Notes: generated by a model from the letters alone, not told the origin. A stretch of DNA of 64,000 bases from Eggerthella timonensis (GCF_900184265.1 NZ_FXXA01000002.1:1448918-1512917), one strand, 5' to 3'; counted from the stretch's first letter, positions 8,035-23,709 are shown. A program made the numbers and translations.

Positions 8035-9261
8035 ATGACTGAGAACGTATCGGCGGCCCAGCCCGCCAAGGCTCCTGCTGCCAAGTTCGGCGGTAAGGGG
8101 CTCACCATCGCCATCGCAGTGGCCGCGATCGTCACGGTGGCGGGCCTGGCCCTGTGGGTGTTCCAGCTCACCGGCGGCATGGTGAACACCAACATGCGCA
8201 ACCTCGACTCGTGGGGGCTCTACATCACGATGTTCATGTTCCTCGTAGGCCTGTCCGCCGGCGGCCTCATCATCTCGAGCGCGCCGCGCGTGTTCGGGGT
8301 GGAGGGCTTCGGCGGCATCTCGAAGATCGCCGTGTGGACGTCCATCTGCTGCACGGTGCTGGCCATCGGCTTCGTGGTGGTCGACCTCGGCCAACCGCTG
8401 CGTTTGTGGGAGCTGTTCGCCTACTCGAACCTGGGCTCGCCGCTGATGTGGGACATCATCGTGCTGGGCACGTATCTTATCCTGTCCATCGTGTATTTGT
8501 GGGCGATGCTGCGCTTCGAAGGCGGCAAGGGTTCCGCGACGGGCCTGCGCGTCGTGTCGGCCATCGCGCTCGTGTGCGCCGTGCTCGTGCACTCGGTGAC
8601 GGCTTGGATCTTCGGCCTGCAGCAGGGGCGCGAGATGTGGCACACCGCGCTGCTCGGCCCCTGGTTCGTGTCGTCGGCGCTCGTGTGCGGCGTGGCCCTC
8701 GTGCTCGTCGTGGTCATCGCGCTGCGCCGCGCCGGCTATCTGCAGCTCGACCAGAAGCACGTCGTGAAGATGCTGAAGCTGCTGGGCGTGTTCGTGCTGG
8801 TGGACTTGTACTTCTTCGGCTGCGACCTCTTGACCGAAGCCTTCCCGGCCGGATCGGGCGCCGACATCGTGGCCATGCTGACCACCGGAGCGCTGGCGCC
8901 GTTCTTCTGGATCGAGGTGCTGGGCTGCGCCGCCACCGCCGTGATCGCCTTCACTCCGAAGCTGCGCACGAACCCGCTCATCGTCCTCGCCGCGGTGCTG
9001 GCCATCGTGGGCATCTTCTGCAAGCGCGTGCAGCTGCTCGTGGGCGGCTTCCAGATCCCGAACCTCGACATGCCGGCCGTCGTGTCGGGCCCGGGGCTCG
9101 CGGATGCGGGCGCGGCGCTGCAGAGCGCGGGCGGTGCGATGGTGTACTTCCCGTCGCCGCTCGAGTTCGGCGTCATGGCAGGCGTCGTCGGGTTGGGCGC
9201 GCTTCTGCTCCTGCTGGGCCTTAAGTTCCTGCCGTTGAAGCCCGCCGAGCAGTCGCACTAG
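8035..9261 (+). CDS. NrfD/PsrC-family membrane anchor of the molybdoenzyme
   Basis: The 408-residue protein has about ten hydrophobic helices. It shows the NrfD-type LSAGGLIISSAPRVFG segment and a conserved SWGLYITMFMFLVG helix, consistent with quinol or quinone binding on the outer face of the membrane. It should complete the complex encoded by the two preceding genes. The short intergenic gap carries a GGGGGAGAG ribosome site. The gene is followed directly by a REP-type palindrome (9270-9300) and then the small cysteine-rich membrane protein. Confidence 0.9.
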   Translation: MTENVSAAQPAKAPAAKFGGKGLTIAIAVAAIVTVAGLALWVFQLTGGMVNTNMRNLDSWGLYITMFMFLVGLSAGGLIISSAPRVFGVEGFGGISKIAVWTSICCTVLAIGFVVVDLGQPLRLWELFAYSNLGSPLMWDIIVLGTYLILSIVYLWAMLRFEGGKGSATGLRVVSAIALVCAVLVHSVTAWIFGLQQGREMWHTALLGPWFVSSALVCGVALVLVVVIALRRAGYLQLDQKHVVKMLKLLGVFVLVDLYFFGCDLLTEAFPAGSGADIVAMLTTGALAPFFWIEVLGCAATAVIAFTPKLRTNPLIVLAAVLAIVGIFCKRVQLLVGGFQIPNLDMPAVVSGPGLADAGAALQSAGGAMVYFPSPLEFGVMAGVVGLGALLLLLGLKFLPLKPAEQSH

Positions 9262-9269
9262 ATGGGAGC

Positions 9270-9300
9270 GTCCCATAGGGGGGCTGTCCCCCTATGGGAC
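9270..9300. repeat. REP-type palindrome 2
   Basis: Perfect 13-bp arms GTCCCATAGGGGG and CCCCCTATGGGAC flank GCTGT, nine bases after the anchor stop codon. It belongs to the same family as 3015-3049 and 51639-51673 but with a TATA-like centre in each arm. It may also act as a transcript-end hairpin, although no T-tract follows. Confidence 0.85.
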
Positions 9301-9367
9301 ATTTCGGACGCGAGCCAACGCGCGGGGCGCCTTCCTCCAAGGGCGTCCCGCGCGCAGTGAAGGGGCG

Positions 9368-9733
9368 GTGCATGCGGTGCTGAGAAAAACGGTCATCACC
9401 CTGGTGACGTTCTTCCTCGTGGGGGCCGTGGTGTTCGGCGCCGCAGCCGCCGCGAACCCTGCCGTGGGGCTTCCCCGCGCCATCGAGCCCGATTCGGCCT
9501 GTCCGGCAGTGGGCTGCGCGTCGGGGTCGTGCCATGGTTTCGGCGACGTGCCCCAGCCTGACGGCGAGCACGAGATGGTGTGTCCCGAGGCGGGCTGCGC
9601 AAGCATGGAGTGCCATGCGTGGGACACCTTGGCGACGCGCTACTACCGGGCGTCCGACGCGAGCCTGAACCTGTGGATCCTGGCGCCGGTGGCCCTCGTC
9701 GGGCTGCTCGTCCTGATCGTGCGGAAGCTGTAG
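9368..9733 (+). CDS. Small bitopic membrane protein with two CX4CX4CH motifs (possible c-type cytochrome)
   Basis: The product is about 121 residues (118 if GTG at 9377 is used, which has better ribosome-site spacing from AAGGGG). Hydrophobic segments at both ends would leave a central exported domain. That domain contains two copies of a motif, CPAVGCASGSCH and CPEAGCASMECH, each C-X4-C-X4-C-H. The CX4CH part resembles the wide haem-c motif seen in cytochrome c3 types, so it could bind two haems; a metal or iron-sulfur site is the alternative. It sits between the NrfD anchor and a DUF4405-like cytochrome b-type gene, which favours electron transfer. I do not recognise a named family. Confidence 0.6.
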   Translation: MHAVLRKTVITLVTFFLVGAVVFGAAAAANPAVGLPRAIEPDSACPAVGCASGSCHGFGDVPQPDGEHEMVCPEAGCASMECHAWDTLATRYYRASDASLNLWILAPVALVGLLVLIVRKL

Positions 9734-9749
9734 GGGGGGCGATGACCGG

Positions 9750-10235
9750 GTGAAACGGACGCTTCTTATCGATGCCGCAGCGCTCCTCGTGTACGCGGCT
9801 GCGGCCACGCCGGCGCTCACGGGCGTGCCCGTGCACGAATGGCTGGGCCTGGCGCTGCTGGTGCCGGTGCTCGTCCATTGCGTGCTGCATGCGGATTGGG
9901 TCGCGACCACGCTGGTGCGGCTCGGCCGCGGGGCGGGGCCGGCGCGCGTGGGGCACCTGGCGCTTGACGCGGCGCTCCTCGTCGCGTTCATGGTGGTGCT
10001 CGTGTCGGGCCTGGGCATTTCGGGCACCGTGCTGCAGGCGTTCGGCCTGTACGTGGACGGGTACTACGCGTGGGGGCCTCTGCACGCCATCGCGGCGAAG
10101 GCGTTGCTCGCCCTATTGCTCGTCCATGTGGCCGTGCATGCGGGGTCGCTGTACAATCTGCTGAAACGACGCGGCGCCCCGAAGGCGCTCGCGCACGACG
10201 ACGGAGGTTTGAGCGATGAGCACCGATCCGCTTGA
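9750..10235 (+). CDS. DUF4405-like cytochrome b-type membrane protein
   Basis: The 161-residue protein has four hydrophobic helices with paired histidines placed as in DUF4405/cytochrome b561-like four-helix bundles: HEWLGLALLVPVLVHCVLH in helix two and HVAVHAG in helix four, with HAIAAK before it. These could ligate haem b and link the quinone pool to the cysteine-rich protein encoded just upstream. GTG at 9750 is the only usable start (the upstream ATG hits a stop after three codons) and has a G-rich ribosome site at 9732-9739. Its end overlaps the radical SAM gene by 20 bases, so the two are translationally coupled. Confidence 0.65.
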   Translation: MKRTLLIDAAALLVYAAAATPALTGVPVHEWLGLALLVPVLVHCVLHADWVATTLVRLGRGAGPARVGHLALDAALLVAFMVVLVSGLGISGTVLQAFGLYVDGYYAWGPLHAIAAKALLALLLVHVAVHAGSLYNLLKRRGAPKALAHDDGGLSDEHRSA

Positions 10236-11505
10236 GGCGCGGCCCACGCTGCGCGCGTGGCTCGACGAGTACGCCGACATCGAGGCCGACTACCTGGCGC
10301 AGCTTGGCCGTTGGGGCATCCGCATCGCGCCGTGCGATGCTGACCCGGACGCCGTTCGCGCGGCGAAGGAGCGCCTGCGCGCCAAGGGCGCGCGCTTCCG
10401 CAACGGCGATGCCAGCATCGTGTGCGGCGGGCTGTCGTCGGCGTGCGTGGCCTGCACGGGCGGGCGGGGGAGCAAGACGTTCTTCCTGTCGCTCGCGTGC
10501 AACCGTTCCTGCTACTTCTGCTTCAACGCCAACCAGGCCGACTACGCCGACCACCTGCGCCTGAACGACGCATGGCGCGACGAGGTGGACGCGTTCGCCG
10601 CCGCGTGCGGCGGCGACGTCACGCACGTGGGGCTGACGGGCGGCGAGCCGCTGCTCCACGCCGACGAGGCCGTGGCGTTCTGCGCCTACGTCCACGAGCG
10701 TTTTCCCGATGCGCATATCCGGCTGTACACCGCCGGCGACTTCCTCGACGAGCCGCTGCTCGCGCGCCTGCGCGATGCGGGGCTCGCGGAGCTGCGCATG
10801 AGCATCAAGCTCGACGACGGCGAGGACGACATCGACGACGCGCTCGCGCGCCTGGCGCTCGCGACGCGCTTCATACCCGATGTGATGGTGGAGATGCCCG
10901 TGGTGCCCGGCACGGGCGAGCGCATGCGCGCCCTGGTGCACGAGCTCGACCGCCTGGGCGCGTTCGGCATCAACCTGCTGGAGTTCTGCTACCCCCTGGG
11001 CGCCTGGGACGAGTTCGGGCGCCGCGGCTTCGCGGTGAGGAACCCGCCGTTCCCCGTGCTGTACAACTACGGCTACGCCGGCGGCCTGCCCATCGCGGGC
11101 AGCGAGCTTCTGTGCCTCGAGCTGCTGGAATTCGCGCTCGACGAGGGGCTGTCGCTCGGCGTGCACTACTGCTCGCTCGAGAACAAGAACCGCGACCAGA
11201 TATGCCTGCAGAACGCCGACTGCCTGCCGGGCGACGGCGTGTACGAACGCGACGAGCACGACTTCTTCCTCAAGACGATGAAAGTGTTCGACGGCGACGT
11301 GCCCCTCGTGCAGCGCGCGCTCGAAGCGTGCGGCGTCGGCGCGTTCGCGCTGGAGGACGAGGGCCGCAGCCTGGCCTTCCACCCGCGCCACGCCGCGGCC
11401 GTGCAGGGCCTTCCCGTCGTGCTGTGCCGGTCGTACAACGTGCTGGAGGAGTCCGCCGACGGCACCGTCGTGCGCGAGTTGAAGCTGGAGCCCGTATCCT
11501 GCTAG
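10216..11505 (+). CDS. Radical SAM protein with additional cysteine clusters
   Basis: The 429-residue protein has the radical SAM signature CNRSCYFCF (C95, C99, C102), followed by a GGEP motif (LTGGEPLLH) that contacts SAM. Three further cysteines precede it (C70, C77, C80) and another group lies around residues 318-335 (C-X10-C-X5-C), which could hold an auxiliary cluster of the SPASM/Twitch sort. No partner peptide is obvious. Its start lies inside the DUF4405-like gene, so it belongs to the same unit and may modify or mature one of the small respiratory proteins; that is inference. No clear terminator follows; a stem-loop repeat does. Confidence 0.85.
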   Translation: MSTDPLEARPTLRAWLDEYADIEADYLAQLGRWGIRIAPCDADPDAVRAAKERLRAKGARFRNGDASIVCGGLSSACVACTGGRGSKTFFLSLACNRSCYFCFNANQADYADHLRLNDAWRDEVDAFAAACGGDVTHVGLTGGEPLLHADEAVAFCAYVHERFPDAHIRLYTAGDFLDEPLLARLRDAGLAELRMSIKLDDGEDDIDDALARLALATRFIPDVMVEMPVVPGTGERMRALVHELDRLGAFGINLLEFCYPLGAWDEFGRRGFAVRNPPFPVLYNYGYAGGLPIAGSELLCLELLEFALDEGLSLGVHYCSLENKNRDQICLQNADCLPGDGVYERDEHDFFLKTMKVFDGDVPLVQRALEACGVGAFALEDEGRSLAFHPRHAAAVQGLPVVLCRSYNVLEESADGTVVRELKLEPVSC

Positions 11506-11535
11506 GGCGCTCAGCCTTGCCGAAACGCGCCGTTC

Positions 11536-11623
11536 TTGCCACGCCGTCGATCGGGCAGCACATGTTGAATAGCCTGGTCGGGGTCGTGTGAAAACCTGGC
11601 AAGAAGCGTCCGTTCTGGCTGGG
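11536..11623. repeat. Intergenic stem-loop element, copy B
   Basis: This is the partner of positions 1-88 (58 of 88 identities, no gaps). The stem is GATCGGGC (11549-11556) with GCCTGGTC (11572-11579), all eight positions pairable if G-T wobbles are allowed, around a 15-nt loop with ACATG. It lies after the radical SAM stop and about 110 bp before the -10 of the DUF2156 gene. Confidence 0.55.
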
Positions 11624-11731
11624 CGTAAGCCCGTGCGGCCGCCTCGGTGTCGCGTTCCCCCGGCCCCCGGGCCCCCGGACCTCCGCGCTTCGTTGCAGAT
11701 CGGCAGCGCCTGCCGGCGCTTCCGCGATCTG

Positions 11732-11740
11732 TGCTATCCT
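11732..11740 (+). promoter_or_regulatory. Extended -10 promoter of the DUF2156 gene
   Basis: TGC-TATCCT forms an extended -10 about 40 bases before the start codon. The block TGTGCTATC is shared with the promoters flanking tRNA-Pro (57497-57520 and 57693-57716), which suggests a common housekeeping promoter style here. Confidence 0.45.
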
Positions 11741-11780
11741 GTTCCGCTGCAAAGCAATCATTCGAACGGAACGCAGGACC

Positions 11781-12683
11781 ATGGAATTCAGATCCCTCCA
11801 CCTTGAGGACAAGGCCGCCATCGACGACGTGCTGCTGCCGCTCGGCCGCAACGACTCGGCGCTCGGGTTCGCGAACCTCTACTCGCTCACCGAGAAGTAC
11901 GGCACCCAGATATGCCTCGAAGACGGCACGCTGTTCGTGCGCCAGCTCGAGCGCGTCCCGGGGGCGATCGCCTACTACCCGCCGCTCGGCACCCGCGACA
12001 TCGCCCGCGACGTCCGCAGGCTCCTGGACGAAGCGCGCGCCGAAGGCCACGAGCTGCGACTGGTGGGCCTCTCGCCCGAGGAGCGGCAACGGCTCGACGC
12101 CGACCTGCCGGGCGCGTTCGACTTCTCCTCCGACCGCAATTTCGCCGACTACCTCTACCTCACCGACACGATCGCGGCGTACGAGGGCCCCGGGCTGGCG
12201 AAGAAGCGCCGCGAGACGAACAAGTTCTTCCAGCTGTACGGCAGCGAGGCGACCTTCGAGCCCATCACCCTCGACTGCATGGACGAGCTGCGCGCCTACC
12301 AGCAGCGCTGGTTCGAGACGAGCCGTCGCCGCGGCACCGACGAACATCCTCTCGAACTCGAGCATCGCAAGATCCTGCTCGACATGGACTGCTTCGAGGC
12401 GCTCGATCTCGAAGGCATCCTCCTGCGCATCGGCGGAGTCGTCGAGGGGTACGCGTACGGCAGCGTGCTGCCCGGCGGCGCGTTCGACGTCATGGTGCTC
12501 AAGGGCAATCTCGACTACCGGTTCGTGTGGCGCGCGCTGCTGCGCGAGCTGGCCCGCTTCTGCGTCGGCAAGGCGGCCTACCTCAACCTCGAAGAGGATC
12601 TCGGCCTGCCCGGCCTGCGCGAGAACAAGATGAGCTACCAGCCTTGCGCCCTCATGGAGAAGTTCCAGGGCCGCCTGCTGTAG
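11781..12683 (+). CDS. DUF2156 (MprF C-terminal-like, GNAT fold) protein
   Basis: This 300-residue soluble protein matches the DUF2156 family (PF09924), the fold of the aminoacyltransferase domain of MprF lysyl-phosphatidylglycerol synthase, with the conserved segments KRRETNKFFQLYG, an IGGVVEGYAYGSVLPGG strand pair and AYLNLEEDLGLPGLRENK near the end. Here it lacks the membrane flippase domain. Stand-alone members occur widely and their acceptor is not known. ATG at 11781 is preceded by GGAACGCAGGACC. It is monocistronic, with MITE-like elements downstream. Two separate MprF-flippase-like genes occur 30 kb away at 42.3 and 45.2 kb; a functional link is only a guess. Confidence 0.75.
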   Translation: MEFRSLHLEDKAAIDDVLLPLGRNDSALGFANLYSLTEKYGTQICLEDGTLFVRQLERVPGAIAYYPPLGTRDIARDVRRLLDEARAEGHELRLVGLSPEERQRLDADLPGAFDFSSDRNFADYLYLTDTIAAYEGPGLAKKRRETNKFFQLYGSEATFEPITLDCMDELRAYQQRWFETSRRRGTDEHPLELEHRKILLDMDCFEALDLEGILLRIGGVVEGYAYGSVLPGGAFDVMVLKGNLDYRFVWRALLRELARFCVGKAAYLNLEEDLGLPGLRENKMSYQPCALMEKFQGRLL

Positions 12684-12727
12684 CGCCGTCGCGAAGCGGA
12701 CTGCCGCCGGACGCGCGAATTGCCGAT

Positions 12728-12847
12728 CCGCTGTTAAACCGAGATTGACATTTCGCAGACCGGCGCCGCACGGGATCCTTCGACCCGCTTGCGCTCGCTC
12801 AGGATGACGATCCGGCCGGGCCTATGTCAATCTTGGTCTAACAGCGG
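12728..12847. mobile_element. MITE-like element with 24-bp terminal inverted repeats
   Basis: The left arm 12728-12751 (CCGCTGTTAAACCGAGATTG...) and right arm 12824-12847 match at 22 of 24 positions when inverted; the mismatches are G-T tolerant. The interior includes GGATCCTTCGACC...GCTCAGGATGAC, itself palindromic; a degenerate copy of that interior is at about 42000-42052. No transposase is present. It could be a non-autonomous element or a long cruciform. Confidence 0.6.
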
Positions 12848-12861
12848 AATCGCCGAGTTCC

Positions 12862-13020
12862 AAGCGATTTTTGCGTTTTGCGAACGCACAGGGCCTCAGC
12901 GGAGCATTGTCCGCAGCATCGGACTTCGCCGACCTGGGACGATGTCCGCCCTCTCGTGCGCGCTCTTCGCCGATAACGCTCGAAAGCGTCTGAATCGTTC
13001 GCAAAACGAAAAAATCGCTT
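12862..13020. mobile_element. Second MITE-like element with 25-bp inverted repeats
   Basis: The left arm 12862-12886 begins AAGCGATTTTTGCGTTTTGC and the right arm 12996-13020 is its inverse with one mismatch. The AT-rich arms contrast with the GC-rich surroundings. The interior shows further short inverted segments around GCATCGGAC and GTCCGCCC. No coding capacity or transposase is seen. Confidence 0.6.
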
Positions 13021-13067
13021 TCCGCATCGCGATTCGCGTGCCCGGAGACGGCAACGATCCTGAAACG

Positions 13068-13103
13068 CGAGAACGCCCCGGACCTGCCGGGGCGTTCTCG
13101 TGC
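13068..13103. terminator. Bidirectional terminator-like hairpin
   Basis: A perfect 14-bp stem (CGAGAACGCCCCGG / CCGGGGCGTTCTCG) with an ACCTG loop sits just past the end of the minus-strand surface-protein gene. On that strand it is followed by CGTTTC, a weak T-tract. Confidence 0.7.
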
Positions 13104-13119
13104 GGGGAAGGGCGGCGCG

Positions 13120-14754
13120 CTACTTGAGGATGCGCCGCGTGGCGAGCGCCGCGCCCGCAATGGCTGCCACGCCGGCCGACGCGAGCGCCACGCCCAGCGG
13201 CCCCTTGAGCGTGTCGTCGCCGGTTTGGGTGAGGCTCGAGGTTTTGGCGGCGCCGCTTGCCTGCTCTTCCTCGTTCGCCTGCGCGGCTCCGTCGGACTTC
13301 GGCAGGTCGCGCGGCTCGGAGTTGGCGGTCGAGGGCTCCTCGAGAGAGGTCTGCTCCTTGTCCACTACTTCCTGGGTCGGTTCGTTCGTCGCGGAGGCGC
13401 TGGGGCCGGTTGCGGTTTCGGTCTCGGGCGCCGTCGGCTTCTCGGACGGTTTCGCGGTCTCGGGCGCCGTCTCCTCGGGAGGGGTCGTGCTCGCGGGCGG
13501 CTTCGCGTCTTCGGACGGTTTCGTGTTCTCGGCGGGCGGAACGGTCGTGCCGTCTTCCTTGTCGTTCGGCTTGACGACATCGCTCGAGCCGTTCTGATCG
13601 GTGCCGTTGTCGGCGGGCGGGGTGGTGTCCTCGGGCTTTTGCGGCTCGTTCGACGGCTTGTTCTCGGGTTCGTTCGGCGGGTTTCCGTTGTCCGTCGGCG
13701 GGGTGGTGTTGTCCGGCGGCAGCGTGCCGTTGTCGGCGGGCGGGGTGGGGTCCTCGGGCTCCTGCGGCTCCTCGGCCGCCGGCGGCTCCGGCTTCCCGGC
13801 GGTTTGGCCGAGGATATCCAGATACGCCGCCTTCTCGTTTCGGTACCGGTTTTCCCAGCCCTCATGGTACTGCGGCTGCCCCTGGTAGAACTCGCCTACG
13901 TGCGCCACCACATAGTCGCACAGCACCGTGACGAACTCCTCGTCGGTCATGTCGTTCGTCAGCCCGGCGCCGGGGTAGTCGTAGCTGTTGTAATAGGTGC
14001 CGTTCACGTACCCGTCGGACCAGCCGCCCACGAACTTGTGCCATCCCGACGTGCCGAACAGGTTCGCCAGGCCCCAGCAGAGGCTCTTCACGGAATCGGA
14101 GCGGTTCGCTATGTCGATGCCGCGGCTCGCGAGGTAGTTCTCCGCGGGCGCGTAGTAGTTCTCGTACGCGTAGCTGTCCTGCAGCCCTGCGAATTCGGTG
14201 GGGTTGTAAGCGTAGGCGGTGTGCCACGAGTCGTTGAGTCGCTTGCCCACCTCGGTGAGCTCCCCGGCATCCCAGTCGTACAGATCGCCCGAGATGTCGG
14301 TGCTCGCCACCCACCCGAACATCGCATAGTTCGTGGAATCGTAGTTGTAGCACGCCATCAGGAAGCTCTTGAGCGCGTAGCGGTTGTCGAACTGGTAGTA
14401 GCCCATCGCGTGGTACCCGTCGCCCCACGAGAGCCCCTGGTCGTAGTTCTGGCCGCTCTCGAACCGGGCGAAGTACTTCATGTTGTCCGAGAGGCTCATC
14501 GGCCCGAACGACGAGCGCGAAAGCGGCGCCGCCAACGAGCGGGCGATCGACGCGCTGGAGCCGTCGGAGTAGAAGTCGGCTTTGTCGTAACCGGCCGGCT
14601 TGGCCGCGTCGCCCGAGGGGGCCGCGTCGGCGGTGCCCGAGCTTTCGTCGTCTGCGGGCGTTTCTTCCGCGAACGCCGCGCCCGGCAACAGGCCGCATGC
14701 GAGGGAGAGCGACACTCCCAAGGCGAGCGCCTTCGGCGTGGTGGATTGTCCCAT
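13120..14754 (-). CDS. Cell-wall-anchored surface protein with LTQTG sorting signal
   Basis: The 544-residue protein has a signal peptide (residues 1-29, LPGAAFAEE cut site), an N-terminal domain to about residue 310, a long Pro/Glu/Thr-rich stalk (about 320-500) with repeated PPADNGT units, and a C-terminal sorting signal LTQTGDD, hydrophobic helix and RRILK tail. LTQTG departs from LPxTG at position 2. The N-terminal domain (KYFARFESGQNYDQGLSWGD) resembles the lysozyme/chitosanase-like C-terminal domain of VgrG3-type proteins, which suggests a wall-hydrolase or glycan-binding role; that is from memory and uncertain. AGGAGG lies six bases before the ATG. A class B sortase is at 33.1 kb. Confidence 0.8.
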   Translation of the reverse strand: MGQSTTPKALALGVSLSLACGLLPGAAFAEETPADDESSGTADAAPSGDAAKPAGYDKADFYSDGSSASIARSLAAPLSRSSFGPMSLSDNMKYFARFESGQNYDQGLSWGDGYHAMGYYQFDNRYALKSFLMACYNYDSTNYAMFGWVASTDISGDLYDWDAGELTEVGKRLNDSWHTAYAYNPTEFAGLQDSYAYENYYAPAENYLASRGIDIANRSDSVKSLCWGLANLFGTSGWHKFVGGWSDGYVNGTYYNSYDYPGAGLTNDMTDEEFVTVLCDYVVAHVGEFYQGQPQYHEGWENRYRNEKAAYLDILGQTAGKPEPPAAEEPQEPEDPTPPADNGTLPPDNTTPPTDNGNPPNEPENKPSNEPQKPEDTTPPADNGTDQNGSSDVVKPNDKEDGTTVPPAENTKPSEDAKPPASTTPPEETAPETAKPSEKPTAPETETATGPSASATNEPTQEVVDKEQTSLEEPSTANSEPRDLPKSDGAAQANEEEQASGAAKTSSLTQTGDDTLKGPLGVALASAGVAAIAGAALATRRILK

Positions 14755-15119
14755 GAGGACCTCCTAGTTCTGCAAGTATGCTGCGTTTCAACTTCGTTTG
14801 TAGTATGTCCGCGCCCGTGGGCGCCGGAACCTATAGTCTCGCATGCCGATTCGAGGGCCGCAGCTGAGGCTCCTCGAATTCCATATCGTCGTAACGAACA
14901 AAACAAAAGTCTCCCACGGGAAATCATGACGATACGGCTCCGTTTTTCGCCGCGAATCGAAAGAGTTTCCTTTCCATCGTCCCAGTTGAACACGCGAATC
15001 AACAAAGAATTTCCACAGTTCGTAAAAATTTTCCTTGACTCGCCTTGACTTCCGACGTATCTTAGGCAATTGCGACTTTTTCGCAGAAATGCGGGTGCAC
15101 ATGAAGGAGGAAAAGCCTC
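14755..15119. other. Divergent intergenic region between the surface protein and rpoB
   Basis: This 365-bp gap has comparatively AT-rich stretches (14880-15060). It contains the rpoB promoter near its right end. No rplJ/rplL coding sequence is present, although those genes often precede rpoB. I see no gene or clear riboregulator in it. Confidence 0.6.
15035..15063 (+). promoter_or_regulatory. Housekeeping promoter of rpoBC
   Basis: TTGACT (15035-15040) and TATCTT (15058-15063) are separated by 17 bp, a good primary-sigma match, about 57 bp before the GTG start. A second TTGACT follows at 15045-15050 but is too close to this -10. Confidence 0.7.
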
Positions 15120-23069
<7,950 letters not shown>

Positions 23070-23076
23070 CATTGAC

Positions 23077-23104
23077 GGGGGCGCGCTTTCGGCGCGCCCC
23101 CTTT
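23077..23104 (+). terminator. Terminator after rpoC
   Basis: GGGGGCGCGC and GCGCGCCCCC form a 10-bp stem around TTTCG, followed by a short TTT. It begins seven bases after the rpoC stop codon. Confidence 0.7.
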
Positions 23105-23219
23105 CGCTGTGCCCGCTGCGTCTCCTTCCCTCGCAAGGGCGTTTGGATTGCGGGACCTGCACGTCGTGCGGCCGTCCCAAGGGAAGGAGCCGCATGATCA
23201 TCTCGAAAGGCATCATCCC

Positions 23220-23708
23220 ATGTCGAACAAAACCTATCTCCCCTCCGGCGAGACGCCGCCTCCGTCCCAGATAGGGGCCACGCTCGAGGCGCTTGCCGCC
23301 ACCATCGCCGCACGGCGCGATGCGGGGGAGGAAAGCTATACGAACCGCCTGCTCACCACCTCGCCCGACGAGGTGCTGAAGAAGGTTATGGAAGAGGCGG
23401 GCGAGACGGCGCTTGCGGCGAAGGACGTGGAATCCTGGGCTTGCTCGTCGCTCGCGGCGTCGCTCGCGGCGGGCGGCATCGACGAGGCGGAGCGGCTTGC
23501 CGTGGATCTGCCGCCCGAGTACGACGCGGCGGTCGACCATCTGCGTTACGAGGCGGCCGACATGGTGTACCACCTGCTCGTCGTGCTCGAACGCTACGGC
23601 ATCGGCCTCGACGAGTTCGCCGCCGAGCTCAATGACCGCATGGTGGAGGGGGAGCGCCCGAGCGGCGCCGTCCGCTTGCACGAAGAACACGTGAAACGGG
23701 GGAAATAA
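23220..23708 (+). CDS. hisE: Phosphoribosyl-ATP pyrophosphatase
   Basis: This 162-residue protein carries the HisE/MazG-type all-helical fold: SYTNRLL, then EVLKKVMEEAGETALAAKD with the metal-binding EExxE pattern, then YEAADMVYHLLVVLE with a second acidic pair. It hydrolyses PR-ATP to PR-AMP in the second step of histidine synthesis. It is longer than the usual 90-110 residues because of an N-terminal extension and an insert around residues 80-105. No other his gene is nearby, so the pathway is split. ATG at 23220 has AAAGG ten bases upstream; glmM starts one base after the stop. Confidence 0.88.
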   Translation: MSNKTYLPSGETPPPSQIGATLEALAATIAARRDAGEESYTNRLLTTSPDEVLKKVMEEAGETALAAKDVESWACSSLAASLAAGGIDEAERLAVDLPPEYDAAVDHLRYEAADMVYHLLVVLERYGIGLDEFAAELNDRMVEGERPSGAVRLHEEHVKRGK

Positions 23709-23709
23709 C

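Larger units (their letters stand above)
12684..13119. other. 436-bp intergenic region with two MITE-like elements and a terminator
   Basis: The region lies between convergent genes. It holds a 120-bp element (12728-12847), a second 159-bp element (12862-13020) 14 bp later, and a strong hairpin (13068-13100). Open frames on both strands here mirror each other because of the inverted repeats and have no coding support. Confidence 0.75.

Noticed and set aside
12789-13160. Two overlapping 112-codon frames on opposite strands
   Set aside because: They mirror each other because they cover the foldback elements; neither has a ribosome site or a family resemblance.
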